From: Clostridiales bacterium
GTDB taxonomy: Bacteria > Bacillota > Clostridia > Oscillospirales > Oscillospiraceae
Assembly: GCA_029265975.1 (NCBI GenBank)
Contig: JAJUGN010000021.1
Coordinates: 1-32,881, forward strand
DNA: 32,881 nucleotides
Direction of reading: 5' to 3'
Shown here: positions 7,854 to 16,100 of the stretch, one piece after another
Layout of the letters: the number at the start of each line of letters is the position of its first letter
Position numbering within the stretch: the stretch's first letter is position 1
Program-made: the position numbers and the translations under genes
Notes under the pieces: model-generated
The model's input: the letters and a program-made list of their open reading frames with translations, nothing else
Databases searched by the model: none
What the model was told of the DNA's origin: nothing

Positions 7854-8095
7854 GGTGCGCCGCTTTACGCGGCGCACTCAGCTTGTCGAAAAACTTGTTT
7901 ACAGCAAGAAAGCTTCGCAGAATTTCCGCCGCGAATGGCGGAAAAAAGTCAAATCTGTCATTTCCGGCGGCGTGCACGTCGGAAATGACACCTCTCGTGA
8001 CGGGCGCGGCAGAGCGGCCGTCATGCAGCCCCCTTGTCAAAAAAGCCCTTTGGGCTTTTTTGACAGTCTGGGTGCGCCGCTTCACGCGGCGCACT
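7854..8095. repeat. Structured interspersed element, copy 1, bracketed by duplicated hairpins
   Basis: This fills the gap between the convergent LCP and serA genes. The outer 25 bases are a direct repeat (7854-7878 and 8071-8095) differing at one base; each is a hairpin with 9-bp arms GTGCGCCGC and GCGGCGCAC and loop TTTAC (left) or TTCAC (right). The 192-bp core (7879-8070) is closely similar to the core at 22529-22723. It contains hairpins with arms TTTCCGCC/GGCGGAAA, TCATTTCCG/CGGAAATGA, TGACGG/CCGTCA and GTCAAAAAAGCCC/GGGCTTTTTTGAC. The core ends form imperfect inverted repeats (CAGCTTGTCGAAAAA left; CAGACTGTCAAAAAA read inward from the right). No convincing protein is encoded. It may be a MITE-like element or a structured RNA that also terminates both flanking genes. 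Confidence 0.85.
8036..8064. terminator. Bidirectional terminator hairpin inside repeat copy 1
   Basis: A 13-bp perfect stem, GTCAAAAAAGCCC (8036-8048) with GGGCTTTTTTGAC (8052-8064) and loop TTT, carries an A run on one arm and a T run on the other. It can therefore act as an intrinsic terminator for both the LCP gene and the serC-serA operon. Confidence 0.65.
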
Positions 8096-8122
8096 AAAAT
8101 TTGAACTATTATATGCTTATGA

Positions 8123-9286
8123 TCACACGGCCCGGACGCGGATGACGCCCTTGATGGAGGATATGGCGGAAACCAGCGCGCCGGTCGCGTTTCCGTTTAA
8201 GTCTATCAGGGTTGCGGCGACCGAGCCCTTCGCCTTGTCGGCGGTTGCGACGGCCGCAGCTCCGGCGGAGGATATCGCGTCAAGTATGTCTGACTGAAGG
8301 CCGTCAACGTTTTTTCTGAGGATAACGAGACGGCTGCCGCCGCTGCGATCCATGGAAACGCTCGGGAAATTGACGGAATTCACTATGTTTCCGTTTGTAA
8401 CATATTCTATTATTTCATCTACGGCCATGATTGCGCAGTTGTCCTCGCTTTCGGGCGTTGAAGCGCCTAGGTGAGGTATGGCGATAACGCCCTTGGCGTT
8501 TGCGGTCTTGCCGTTAGGGAAGTCCGTAACGTAACGCGCGACCCTGCCGCTTTCGATCGCGGCCAGAATATCGTCGTCGTTTACAAGCTCGCCTCTGGCG
8601 AGGTTTATTATCTTCACCCCGTCCTTCATAAGGGCAAGGGTGGAGGCGTTTATCGTGTTCTTTGTGGACTCCGTATAAGGAAGATGCAGGGTTATGTATT
8701 CACAGGAGGTAAAGATCTCCTTCATGTCGGCAACAAGCTTTGCTTTTCCTGCAAGCTCTCCCTTTACGGCGTCCGACAGGAAGGGGTCATAGCCCATGAC
8801 CTTCATGCCGAGAGCGTGAGCCGAGGTTGCGACCTTGGCACCGACCGCTCCGAGTCCTATTATCCCTAGCGTTTTCCCAAGGATTTCCGGACCGACGAAG
8901 GCGCTCTTGCCTTTTTCGACCGCTGCGGCAACCTTGTCGCCCTCGTGAGCGATGCTCTTCACCCATTCGATGCCTCCGACTATGTCGCGGGAGGCAAGAA
9001 AAAGGGAGGCGAGGACAAGCTCCTTAACGCCGCCGGAGTTCGCTCCCGGGGAATTGAAAACCACGATGCCCGCTTCTGCGCAGCGGTCAAGCGGAATGTT
9101 GTTTACGCCCGCGCCGGCCCTTGCGATGCAGAGCAGCCTGTCGTTGAAGGCATAGTTCAGCATGTCGGCCGAACGCACAAGAATGGCGTCGGGGTTTTCC
9201 GCCTTGTCGTCGATCTTGAAAAGCGCGCTGTCGAAACGGTCTGTCCCCACGCAGGCGATTCCGTTTAAGCATTTGACCGTATACAT
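8123..9286 (-). CDS. serA: D-3-phosphoglycerate dehydrogenase
   Basis: This 387-aa enzyme oxidises 3-phosphoglycerate to 3-phosphohydroxypyruvate, the first step of serine synthesis. The NAD-binding fingerprint LGIIGLGAVGAKVA, the INLARGELV active-site Arg segment, the region of the catalytic Glu and the PHLGASTPES active-site His are all present. A small ACT-like domain occupies about residues 318-387 (RLVILRKNVDGLQSDI, then SSIKGVIRVRAV), which suggests serine or other amino-acid feedback. The length fits the short, ACT-containing form. The start is ATG 9286, with AAAGGG about 8-13 bases upstream; a GTG at 9295 is possible. It follows serC by 19 bases in the same operon. Confidence 0.95.
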   Translation of the reverse strand: MYTVKCLNGIACVGTDRFDSALFKIDDKAENPDAILVRSADMLNYAFNDRLLCIARAGAGVNNIPLDRCAEAGIVVFNSPGANSGGVKELVLASLFLASRDIVGGIEWVKSIAHEGDKVAAAVEKGKSAFVGPEILGKTLGIIGLGAVGAKVATSAHALGMKVMGYDPFLSDAVKGELAGKAKLVADMKEIFTSCEYITLHLPYTESTKNTINASTLALMKDGVKIINLARGELVNDDDILAAIESGRVARYVTDFPNGKTANAKGVIAIPHLGASTPESEDNCAIMAVDEIIEYVTNGNIVNSVNFPSVSMDRSGGSRLVILRKNVDGLQSDILDAISSAGAAAVATADKAKGSVAATLIDLNGNATGALVSAISSIKGVIRVRAV

Positions 9287-9305
9287 TAAAATCACCCTTT
9301 ATCTT

Positions 9306-10391
9306 TTACTTGTTTTTCAGCTCGAAGTCCTTCATGAATTCAACGAGCTTTTTAACGCCCTCAATCGGCATGGCGTTGTATATGGAAGCGCGCATTCCGC
9401 CGACGCTGCGATGCCCGGCAATATTGACAAGGCCGGCAGCCTCCGCTTCTTTTATGAATTTTTTGTCGAGCTCATCGGAGCCGGTCACGAAGGGAACGTT
9501 CATGTCGGAACGGTCCTCGGGGCGCACCGGGGATTTGAAAAGCTTGCTCTCTTCAAGGTAGTCGTAGAGGATCTTGGATCTTTCCACCTTCATCTTTTGC
9601 ATACCCTGAAGCCCGCCGTTCTTTTTGACCCATTTAAGCACAAGACCCAGGATGTAAATGGAATAGCAGGGAGGAGTGTTGTACATGGAGTCCTTCTCCA
9701 CCATTTCTTTGTAGCTCATCATTATGGGCGTATAAGGCCTCTCATGGCCGATGAGGTCATTGCGTATAACGACGAGCGTAACGCCGGCGGGACCCATGTT
9801 CTTCTGAGCACCGGCAAAAATAATACCGAATTTCGAAACGTCGAAGGGCCTTGTAAGGATGTTGGAAGACATATCGCAGACGAGAGGCACGCTGCCGGTT
9901 TCGGGTATGTACTTCCACTCCGTACCGTAAATAGTGTTGTTGTCGCAGTAATAGAAATAAGAAGCCTCGCTGTCAAGCTTCAGCTCGGACTGCGAAGGGA
10001 TATAGGTGTGGTTTTTGTCGGCCGAAGACGCCGCGACATTGCAGGTGCCGTATTTCTTGCCTTCCTTGTAAGCAATGTTGGAAAAATTGCCGGTTATGGC
10101 ATAGTCGGCCTTGCCCGTCGTCATTATGTTCATTGGCGCCATGGCGAACTGCAGGGAGCCGCCGCCCTGAAGGAACAGTATGCTGTAATTGTCGGGAACC
10201 TTGAGAAGATCCTTCATGTTGGACTTCACTTCGTCGTAAATATCGATAAAGACCTTGCTTCTGTGACTCATTTCCATGACGGACATGCCAGATCCGTTAA
10301 AATTTGTAATTTCAGAGCCGGCCTTCTCCAGTACTTCGAGCGGCAGCATGCTTGGCCCTGCGGAAAAATTGTATACTCGTTCACTCGCCAT
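9306..10391 (-). CDS. serC: Phosphoserine aminotransferase
   Basis: This 361-aa PLP enzyme converts 3-phosphohydroxypyruvate and glutamate to phosphoserine and 2-oxoglutarate. The N-terminus MASERVYNFSAGPSMLP is diagnostic, the PLP lysine is in FAGAQKNMGPAG, and the C-terminal GHRSVGGMRASIYNAMP is typical. The frame stays open upstream, but ATG 10391 has TGGAGG 9-14 bases before it and the promoter lies just beyond, so longer starts are unlikely. It is the first gene of serC-serA. No serB phosphatase is in the window. Confidence 0.96.
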   Translation of the reverse strand: MASERVYNFSAGPSMLPLEVLEKAGSEITNFNGSGMSVMEMSHRSKVFIDIYDEVKSNMKDLLKVPDNYSILFLQGGGSLQFAMAPMNIMTTGKADYAITGNFSNIAYKEGKKYGTCNVAASSADKNHTYIPSQSELKLDSEASYFYYCDNNTIYGTEWKYIPETGSVPLVCDMSSNILTRPFDVSKFGIIFAGAQKNMGPAGVTLVVIRNDLIGHERPYTPIMMSYKEMVEKDSMYNTPPCYSIYILGLVLKWVKKNGGLQGMQKMKVERSKILYDYLEESKLFKSPVRPEDRSDMNVPFVTGSDELDKKFIKEAEAAGLVNIAGHRSVGGMRASIYNAMPIEGVKKLVEFMKDFELKNK

Positions 10392-10455
10392 TGAGCAAGA
10401 CCTCCATAAAATAAATAGTATAATATATAAATAAAAACGTATCGATTTAGGTTTT

Positions 10456-10484
10456 ATTATAGTACAGCCCAATACCGCTGTCAA
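10456..10484 (-). promoter_or_regulatory. Sigma-A promoter of serC-serA
   Basis: On the minus strand TTGACA (10484-10479) and TATAAT (10461-10456) are separated by exactly 17 bases. This is a perfect consensus promoter. The leader is only about 60 bases, too short for a T-box. Confidence 0.88.
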
Positions 10485-10554
10485 CACCTTGAGTCAGGAT
10501 AAAAACATTTGACGGGAATCAAAAAAAATTGCATTTTAATTGGGAGAAAATACA

Positions 10555-11835
10555 TCAAAACGCCTCGCCTTTAAGAAAATCGCCGTCTGCGCCTGTTATC
10601 CTTACGCGCCGCAGCTCGTTTCTGGACGCGATCCCCTTTGCGCGAACCTCGCAGTAATTGCCCGTGAAGCCGAATATGAAGCCGCCATCGGATTTTTCGA
10701 CGAGTATTTCCATCTCCTTGCCCGTCTGCGAACGGAGAAAATTCTCCTTCAAACGCAGGGCAAGCTCCGCGGCCCTTGCGGCGCGCTGCTTTTTTACGCT
10801 TCTCGGAAGCTGGCTTTCCATTGCTGCGGCTCTTGTGCCCGGGCGCTTCGAATAAGGGAACACATGCACCGAGGAAAACGCGCACTTGCTTAAAAACGCA
10901 AGCGTTTCCTCAAATTCGTCTTCACTCTCGCCCGGGAAACCCACGATGAGGTCCGTGGTGACGCCGCAGTCAGGAAAGTATTGGCGCAAGAGCCCGAGCC
11001 GCGAGAAAAAATCTTCGGTGCCGTATTTCCTGCCCATGCGCTTCAGCACGGAGTCCGAGCCGCTCTGGAGGGAGAGGTGAAAGTGGGGGCAGAGGTTTTT
11101 AAGCGCCGAGAGCCTTTCGCAGAACTCCAGGGTTATCGTTCTCGGCTCAAGCGAGCCGAGGCGTATGCGAGTTTCCGGTACGGCAAGGCAGACGCTTTCG
11201 ACAAGTCCGGTCAAATCCGGTCCTCCGAGGTCCGTTCCGTATGACGATATCTCTATTCCGGTTATCACCAGCTCGCGGTAGCCTTCCCGGGAGAGCCTCG
11301 CCGCTTCCGAAACCGCCTTTTCAGGCGGCATGCTGCGCACGGGGCCCCGAACGTAGGGAATGATACAGTAGGAGCAAAAATTCTGGCAGCCGTCCTGCAC
11401 TCTCAGCATGGCCCGCGTGCGCCCGATGCCGGAACCTGCGGGGAGCTCCTCAAAAACCCGCCTTTCCATAGGGTTATCTATCCTGCTTATGCGCAAGCGG
11501 TCTGAAAAAGCCCGCTCAAGCGCGTTCACAAGTCCTGTCCTGTCGGAGCTTCCGAATACTATGTCAGCGCCGAGCGACTCGGCGTCCCCTGGGCTTATCT
11601 GAGACCAGCAGCCGCAAACGGCGGTCACAGCGAAAGGATTTTCGGACATTGCGCGCCTGACCGCCTGCCTCGACTTTCTCGAGCTCTCGGCGGTAACGGT
11701 GCAGGTATTTATAATATATGCGTCGGCGGGCCCTTGCGACACAAGCTCATGGCCGCGCTCCTGGAGAAGCGCCGCCATGGCCTGGCTTTCAAACTGGTTT
11801 ACCTTGCAGCCGAGCGTTACAACGGAAAATTTCAC
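10555..11835 (-). CDS. mtaB: tRNA t6A37 methylthiotransferase (MtaB type)
   Basis: This 426-aa radical-SAM enzyme adds the methylthio group to t6A at tRNA position 37. The UPF0004 domain has its three cluster cysteines in VTLGCKVNQFES, INTCTVT and VCGCWSQ. The radical-SAM cluster motif is CQNFCSYC, followed by IIPYVRGPVRS. LSLQSGSDSVLKRMGR and a C-terminal TRAM-like domain follow. The GCKVNQ and RGPVRS signatures fit MtaB better than MiaB or RimO. The start is taken as GTG 11835, with GGGAG 8 bases upstream; the promoter lies just outside. It is transcribed divergently from the cysteine desulfurase. Confidence 0.9.
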   Translation of the reverse strand: MKFSVVTLGCKVNQFESQAMAALLQERGHELVSQGPADAYIINTCTVTAESSRKSRQAVRRAMSENPFAVTAVCGCWSQISPGDAESLGADIVFGSSDRTGLVNALERAFSDRLRISRIDNPMERRVFEELPAGSGIGRTRAMLRVQDGCQNFCSYCIIPYVRGPVRSMPPEKAVSEAARLSREGYRELVITGIEISSYGTDLGGPDLTGLVESVCLAVPETRIRLGSLEPRTITLEFCERLSALKNLCPHFHLSLQSGSDSVLKRMGRKYGTEDFFSRLGLLRQYFPDCGVTTDLIVGFPGESEDEFEETLAFLSKCAFSSVHVFPYSKRPGTRAAAMESQLPRSVKKQRAARAAELALRLKENFLRSQTGKEMEILVEKSDGGFIFGFTGNYCEVRAKGIASRNELRRVRITGADGDFLKGEAF

Positions 11836-11849
11836 TTTTTTACTCCCAC

Positions 11850-11878
11850 TTGAATTGCCGAAGACCATAATATACAAT
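11850..11878 (+). promoter_or_regulatory. Sigma-A promoter of the cysteine desulfurase gene
   Basis: TTGAAT (11850-11855) and TACAAT (11873-11878) are 17 bases apart. It interleaves with the divergent mtaB promoter. Transcription from here would begin near 11885, which excludes upstream in-frame start codons for the desulfurase. Confidence 0.6.
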
Positions 11879-11884
11879 AAATCT

Positions 11885-11913
11885 ATTATACAACACGATA
11901 GTTTTCAGTACAA
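11885..11913 (-). promoter_or_regulatory. Sigma-A promoter of mtaB
   Basis: On the minus strand TTGTAC (11913-11908) and TATAAT (11890-11885) have a 17-base spacer, about 50 bases before the GTG start of mtaB. Confidence 0.75.
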
Positions 11914-11950
11914 GCCTGGCGGAAAGACGAATTTTGGAAAGCGGTGCATC

Positions 11951-13099
11951 ATTACGATATATTTTGACAATGCGGCGACAACAAAGGTATCAAAGGAGGC
12001 GGCCGAAGCGGTGCTTTCCGCGATGACTGAGGATTTCGGCAACCCCTCCTCGGCGCATACGCTCGGTGAAAGGGCGCGTTCCCTGCTCAGAGAGGCGAGA
12101 AGGAGCGTGGCGGCGGCGCTCGGGGCCAAAGACAAAAGCATTTATTTTACCTCCGGAGGCACCGAGGCCGACAACATAGCCGTGCTTTCTTCAGCGGAGC
12201 ATATGAAACGCCGAGGCAGGCATGTCATAACGACTGCGATAGAGCACGAGGCGGTTTTGAAATCGATGGCCGAGCTTGAGCGGGCGGGCTTTGAGGTCGA
12301 ATATCTTAAACCGGACAGGAACGGGCATATTCCGGCCGAGGCTTTTGAGAACGCTCTGAGAGAAGACACTGTCCTGATTTCAGCTATGCTTGTAAACAAT
12401 GAAACCGGGTCTGTCCTGCCTGTAGCCGAAATTTCGAAAATGCTCAGGCGCAAGGGCTCGAAGGCGCTGCTGCATACCGACGCGGTTCAGGGCTTTCTCG
12501 AGGTGCCGTTCACAGTAAAATCACTCGGCGCCGATATTATCAGCATAAGCGCGCACAAAATACACGGGCCCAAGGGCGTGGGAGCCATATACGTCAGGGA
12601 AGGACTAAAGCTTCCGCCGAGGAGCTTCGGAGGCGGACAGGAATCGGATTTCAGACCGGGAACGGAAGCGGTGCCGCTCATAGCGGGGTTCGGTGCAGCG
12701 GCGAAAAAAGGCTTTGAAACCATGGAAAAGAATATCGCGTCCATAGTTGAAGTGAAGGAATGCCTGAAAAGCTCGCTGAGGAAGATCATCCCGGAAATCG
12801 TGTTCGTAGGCAGCGACGACGCGCCGCATATCCTCTGCGTTTCGCTGCCGGGCTATAAAAGCGAGGTGCTCATGAACTGGCTGGATTCAAGGAACATTTA
12901 CGTTTCCAAGGGCTCCGCCTGCAAGAGGGGAAGGAGAAGCCATGTGCTTTCCGCCATGAACCTCGATGACGGCATCATAGACGGCGCGCTGCGCATAAGC
13001 TTGTCGGCAGACAATATCAAAGAGGAAGCCGAGCTTTTTGCAAAAGCCCTGGGAGAAGCGAAAAGCGAGCTTTACGGCGTTCTGGGACGCCGGAGCTGA
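11951..13099 (+). CDS. Cysteine desulfurase (NifS/IscS-like)
   Basis: This protein of about 382 aa is a class V PLP enzyme that takes sulfur from cysteine, for Fe-S clusters or tRNA thiolation. YFDNAATTKV stands at the N-terminus, FTSGGTEADN binds cofactor, ISAHKIHGPKG holds the PLP lysine and SKGSACKRGRRSH holds the catalytic Cys. The residues after the Cys are unusually basic compared with the common SSGSACxSG form. There is no in-frame ATG, GTG or TTG close to the conserved start; the nearest upstream, TTG 11855, lies inside the promoter. GGAAAG at 11936-11941 is well placed for ATT at 11951, which I take as a non-standard start. ThiI, often adjacent in Clostridia, is not here; the his operon follows with its own promoter. 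Confidence 0.88.
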   Translation: MTIYFDNAATTKVSKEAAEAVLSAMTEDFGNPSSAHTLGERARSLLREARRSVAAALGAKDKSIYFTSGGTEADNIAVLSSAEHMKRRGRHVITTAIEHEAVLKSMAELERAGFEVEYLKPDRNGHIPAEAFENALREDTVLISAMLVNNETGSVLPVAEISKMLRRKGSKALLHTDAVQGFLEVPFTVKSLGADIISISAHKIHGPKGVGAIYVREGLKLPPRSFGGGQESDFRPGTEAVPLIAGFGAAAKKGFETMEKNIASIVEVKECLKSSLRKIIPEIVFVGSDDAPHILCVSLPGYKSEVLMNWLDSRNIYVSKGSACKRGRRSHVLSAMNLDDGIIDGALRISLSADNIKEEAELFAKALGEAKSELYGVLGRRS

Positions 13100-13179
13100 T
13101 TTTGAGCACGAAATCCGCTGATTGTCAATATTCAACAAATCGTCGGCAAATAAATTTCAATTTATGTCAAAAATTTTAA

Positions 13180-13208
13180 TGGCATATTTGAAAAAAATGT
13201 GCTATAAT
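13180..13208 (+). promoter_or_regulatory. Extended -10 promoter of the his operon
   Basis: TGC TATAAT at 13200-13208 is an extended -10; the -35 position holds the weak TGGCAT (13180-13185). The leader of about 45 bases before hisZ contains a small hairpin, GCTTTAT (13226-13232) with ATAAAGC (13237-13243). There is no room for a T-box or attenuator peptide. Confidence 0.7.
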
Positions 13209-13256
13209 CAATTCATCACGTTATCGCTTTATCGCAATAAAGCAGAACGGAGGAGT

Positions 13257-14165
13257 ATGAACAATCTGCTTGATATTTTGTCGCCGGACGAACTGACGGT
13301 CCTGAAGCTGAGAGGACTGTTTGAGGAAAAAGGATACCGCAGGTATCGCAGCGCAAGGTTTGAGGAATACCGCTTCTACCTTGAAAATCAGAGCTTTTTA
13401 AGCTGCGACAAGCTGATAAGCTTCAGCGACCTGGACGGGCGTCTGATGGCCTTGAAGCCCGACGTTACGCTCAGCATAGTAAAGAACGCAGCCGGAGGCG
13501 AAGGCCTGAAAAAGCTTTACTATATAGAAAACGTTTACAGGCCGAACTCGACGAACCGCAATTTCGCGGAAATCAGCCAGATGGGGCTGGAATGCCTTGG
13601 CGGGATAGGCAGACGGGAGATCTCGGAGGTTCTGCGCCTCGCTTACGAGAGCATCAAGCTCACGGAAAGCCCGTTTCGGCTTGCAATAAGTCACGTCGGC
13701 TATATCGCGGGGCTTTTGCGTAACCTTCGGGTGCCGTTTCAGCGCCGCGCGGCGATATACGAATGCATAGCCTCGAAAAATCCGCACGGACTGCGTCTTG
13801 CCGCGTCTGAGGCCGGACTTTCTCAAAGCGGAGCGGAACTGCTTGAAAGAGCCGCCATGCTTTCGGGCGCCGCCTCGGCCGTTCTTAAGGAGGCGGCGTC
13901 TCTTGTAAAAAACTCCGAGATGGAGCGCGCCGTAAACCAGATGGCGCAGGCGATAGAGGGTCTTGACGACGAGCGCGTGCTGGTGGACTTCTCAATAAGG
14001 GGCGACGAGGATTATTACAGCGGTCTGATGTTCGCGGGCTATCTCGAGGGCAAGAGCCGGCTGGTGCTTTTCGGCGGCCAGTACGACAATATGATGAAGA
14101 AAATGAACCGGGAGGGCGGAGCCATAGGCTTTGCCATATATCTCGACGAGCTTTGCGGGAGGTGA
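13257..14165 (+). CDS. hisZ: ATP phosphoribosyltransferase regulatory subunit
   Basis: This 302-aa protein resembles the catalytic core of histidyl-tRNA synthetase but is not a synthetase. It partners the short HisG to form the active, histidine-regulated first enzyme of the pathway. Visible class II aaRS-like blocks include RYRSARFEEYRFY, DGRLMALKPDVTLSIVK, YYIENVYRP and the late FGGQYDNMM. The family is usually longer, around 380-420 aa, so this is a compact form. The start ATG 13257 has GGAGGAG immediately upstream. It opens the nine-gene operon and lies 6 bases before hisG. Confidence 0.9.
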   Translation: MNNLLDILSPDELTVLKLRGLFEEKGYRRYRSARFEEYRFYLENQSFLSCDKLISFSDLDGRLMALKPDVTLSIVKNAAGGEGLKKLYYIENVYRPNSTNRNFAEISQMGLECLGGIGRREISEVLRLAYESIKLTESPFRLAISHVGYIAGLLRNLRVPFQRRAAIYECIASKNPHGLRLAASEAGLSQSGAELLERAAMLSGAASAVLKEAASLVKNSEMERAVNQMAQAIEGLDDERVLVDFSIRGDEDYYSGLMFAGYLEGKSRLVLFGGQYDNMMKKMNREGGAIGFAIYLDELCGR

Positions 14166-14171
14166 GGGAAG

Positions 14172-14798
14172 ATGCTGAATATCGCGCTGCCCAAGGGAAG
14201 GCTGGGCGAGAAGGTGCACGGGCTTCTCTCAGGCGCAGGCTATGCCGCGGGAGACTTGAGCGAGATCGGAAGGAAGCTGGTGCTCGAAAACGAGGAGGCG
14301 GGGATAAGGCTTTTTCTCGTTAAGCCGAGCGACGTTGCCATTTATGTCGAGCACGGCGCGGCAAACGTGGGAATAGTAGGAAAGGACATTCTTGAGGAGG
14401 ACAGACCTGACGTCTACGAGCTGCTCGACCTGGGACTCGGCAAATGCCGCATGTGCGTGGCGGGCCCCAAGGATTTCGTTGACGACGGCTGCAAAACCCT
14501 GCGCGTAGCCTCTAAATTTACGAATATCGCGTCCAGATACTACGCCTCCCTCGGACGCGAGGTTGACATAATAAAGCTGAACGGAAGCATCGAGCTGGCT
14601 CCGCTTCTCGGACTTTCGGATCTCATTGTTGACATCGTGGAAACCGGCAGCACGCTCCGTGAAAACAATCTCGCGGTGCTTGAGGAGATAATGCCGGTGA
14701 GCGCAAGGCTTATAGCGAACAAGGTCAGCTTCCAGTTCCGGAGCGATGAAATAGGGAGGCTCCGCGACAGGCTTGCGGAGGCCGTCGCGGCGAAATGA
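14172..14798 (+). CDS. hisG: ATP phosphoribosyltransferase, short catalytic form
   Basis: This 208-aa enzyme condenses ATP and PRPP to phosphoribosyl-ATP. MLNIALPKGRL and the PRPP-binding DLIVDIVETGSTLRENNL are typical. The long form's C-terminal regulatory ACT-like domain is missing, which defines the HisG-S type that needs HisZ; hisZ is adjacent. Confidence 0.97.
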   Translation: MLNIALPKGRLGEKVHGLLSGAGYAAGDLSEIGRKLVLENEEAGIRLFLVKPSDVAIYVEHGAANVGIVGKDILEEDRPDVYELLDLGLGKCRMCVAGPKDFVDDGCKTLRVASKFTNIASRYYASLGREVDIIKLNGSIELAPLLGLSDLIVDIVETGSTLRENNLAVLEEIMPVSARLIANKVSFQFRSDEIGRLRDRLAEAVAAK

Positions 14799-14834
14799 TC
14801 CCGCGGCAAGAAGAAGCGAAAGGGGGCGTTGCCC

Positions 14835-16100
14835 GTGATAAAAATAGGTAAATATGACAGGGAGGCTTTCGCACGCGACCGCACGCAGGCCGACGCGGAC
14901 GTGGGCGAGATACTCAAAGAGGTGGCTAAGCGCGGCGACGCTGCGCTCTTTGAATACACCAGCCGTTTCGACGGCTGCAGGCCTGAAAGCCTGATGGTTT
15001 CCGAACGCGAAATCGAGGAGGCCGTGGCGGAGACCGACGAGTATTTCATGGATACGTTGAAGCTTGCGGCTTCAAATATTCGCGCATTTCACGAAAAGCA
15101 GCTCAGAAGCGGCTTTTCCGTTTCGGCGCCAAAGGGCTCCATGCTGGGACAGAAGGTAATGCCGATTGAAAAGGCGGGGCTGTACGTTCCGGGCGGCACC
15201 GCGTGCTATCCTTCGACGGTTTTGATGAATGCGATACCCGCAAAGATCGCCGGGGTGTCAGAAATAATCATGACGACGCCTCCGAACAGAGAAGGCAGGA
15301 TACTCTCGTCCGTGCTTGCGGCGGCAAAGGTGGCCGGTGTCGATAAAATATATAAGGTGGGCGGAGCTCAGGCCGTTGCTGCCATGGCATATGGAACGGA
15401 AACTATCCCTAAGGTTGACAAGATAGTCGGACCGGGGAACCGATATGTGGCGTCCGCAAAGCGCCGGGTGTTCGGGCTCGTTGACATAGACATGATAGCC
15501 GGGCCCAGCGAGATACTTATAATAGCGGACGGGAGCTCGGATCCGGTTAATATCGCGGCGGATCTCCTGAGTCAGGCGGAGCACGACGCTCTGGCAAGCG
15601 CGATTCTGGTCACGGATTGCCCGGAGCTTGCAAAAAGGGTGCAGGCGGAGGTAGAGCGCCAGCTTGAAACCCTCCCGCGCGCCGACATAGCCAGACGCAG
15701 CATAGACGATTGCAGCGCGATATTCGTCTGCGAAAGCCTGGGCGAAGCGATTGAGATCTCAAACGATATAGCGCCCGAGCATTTAGAGCTTTGCGTGGAG
15801 GAGCCGATGCAATATCTGCCGAGCATTAAGAACGCGGGCAGCGTTTTCCTGGGACGCTACACTCCCGAGGCGCTCGGCGACTATCTCGCCGGCACGAATC
15901 ACACCCTCCCGACCAGCGGGACGGCAAGGTTCGCAAGCCCGCTCGGGGTGGACAGCTTTTTGAAGCGCTCCAGCTTTATTTATTATACTAAGGAGGCTCT
16001 CGCGGACGTTGCCGAACGGATTGCTGACTTTGCGCGCCGTGAAAGTCTGGACGCCCACGCGAGGAGCGTGGAGTCACGGTTCAGGGGTGATGAAAAATGA
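14835..16100 (+). CDS. hisD: Histidinol dehydrogenase
   Basis: This enzyme of about 421 aa oxidises histidinol to histidine in two NAD-dependent steps. Visible motifs are PGGTACYPSTVLMNAIPA, VGGAQAVAAMAYGTETIP, KIVGPGNRYVA, the zinc ligands in LLSQAEHD, the catalytic Glu-His in IAPEHLEL, and GTNHTLPTSGTARF. GTG 14835 is preferred because AGGGGG lies 8 bases before it; a TTG at 14829 is too close to that site. The 36-base gap from hisG is the largest inside the operon. The last bases overlap hisC (ATGA). Confidence 0.97.
   Translation: MIKIGKYDREAFARDRTQADADVGEILKEVAKRGDAALFEYTSRFDGCRPESLMVSEREIEEAVAETDEYFMDTLKLAASNIRAFHEKQLRSGFSVSAPKGSMLGQKVMPIEKAGLYVPGGTACYPSTVLMNAIPAKIAGVSEIIMTTPPNREGRILSSVLAAAKVAGVDKIYKVGGAQAVAAMAYGTETIPKVDKIVGPGNRYVASAKRRVFGLVDIDMIAGPSEILIIADGSSDPVNIAADLLSQAEHDALASAILVTDCPELAKRVQAEVERQLETLPRADIARRSIDDCSAIFVCESLGEAIEISNDIAPEHLELCVEEPMQYLPSIKNAGSVFLGRYTPEALGDYLAGTNHTLPTSGTARFASPLGVDSFLKRSSFIYYTKEALADVAERIADFARRESLDAHARSVESRFRGDEK

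Noticed and set aside
7883-8104. Short frames inside the two structured repeats
   Set aside because: They cross several hairpins and are not preserved in length or sequence between the two copies.
9162-10394. Long open plus-strand frame (about 410 codons) opposite serA and serC
   Set aside because: It is antisense to two strongly supported genes and is open because of their codon bias; there is no ribosome site or recognisable domain.
13100-13256. T-box or attenuator before the his operon
   Set aside because: The leader after the promoter is only about 45 bases and has just one small hairpin.
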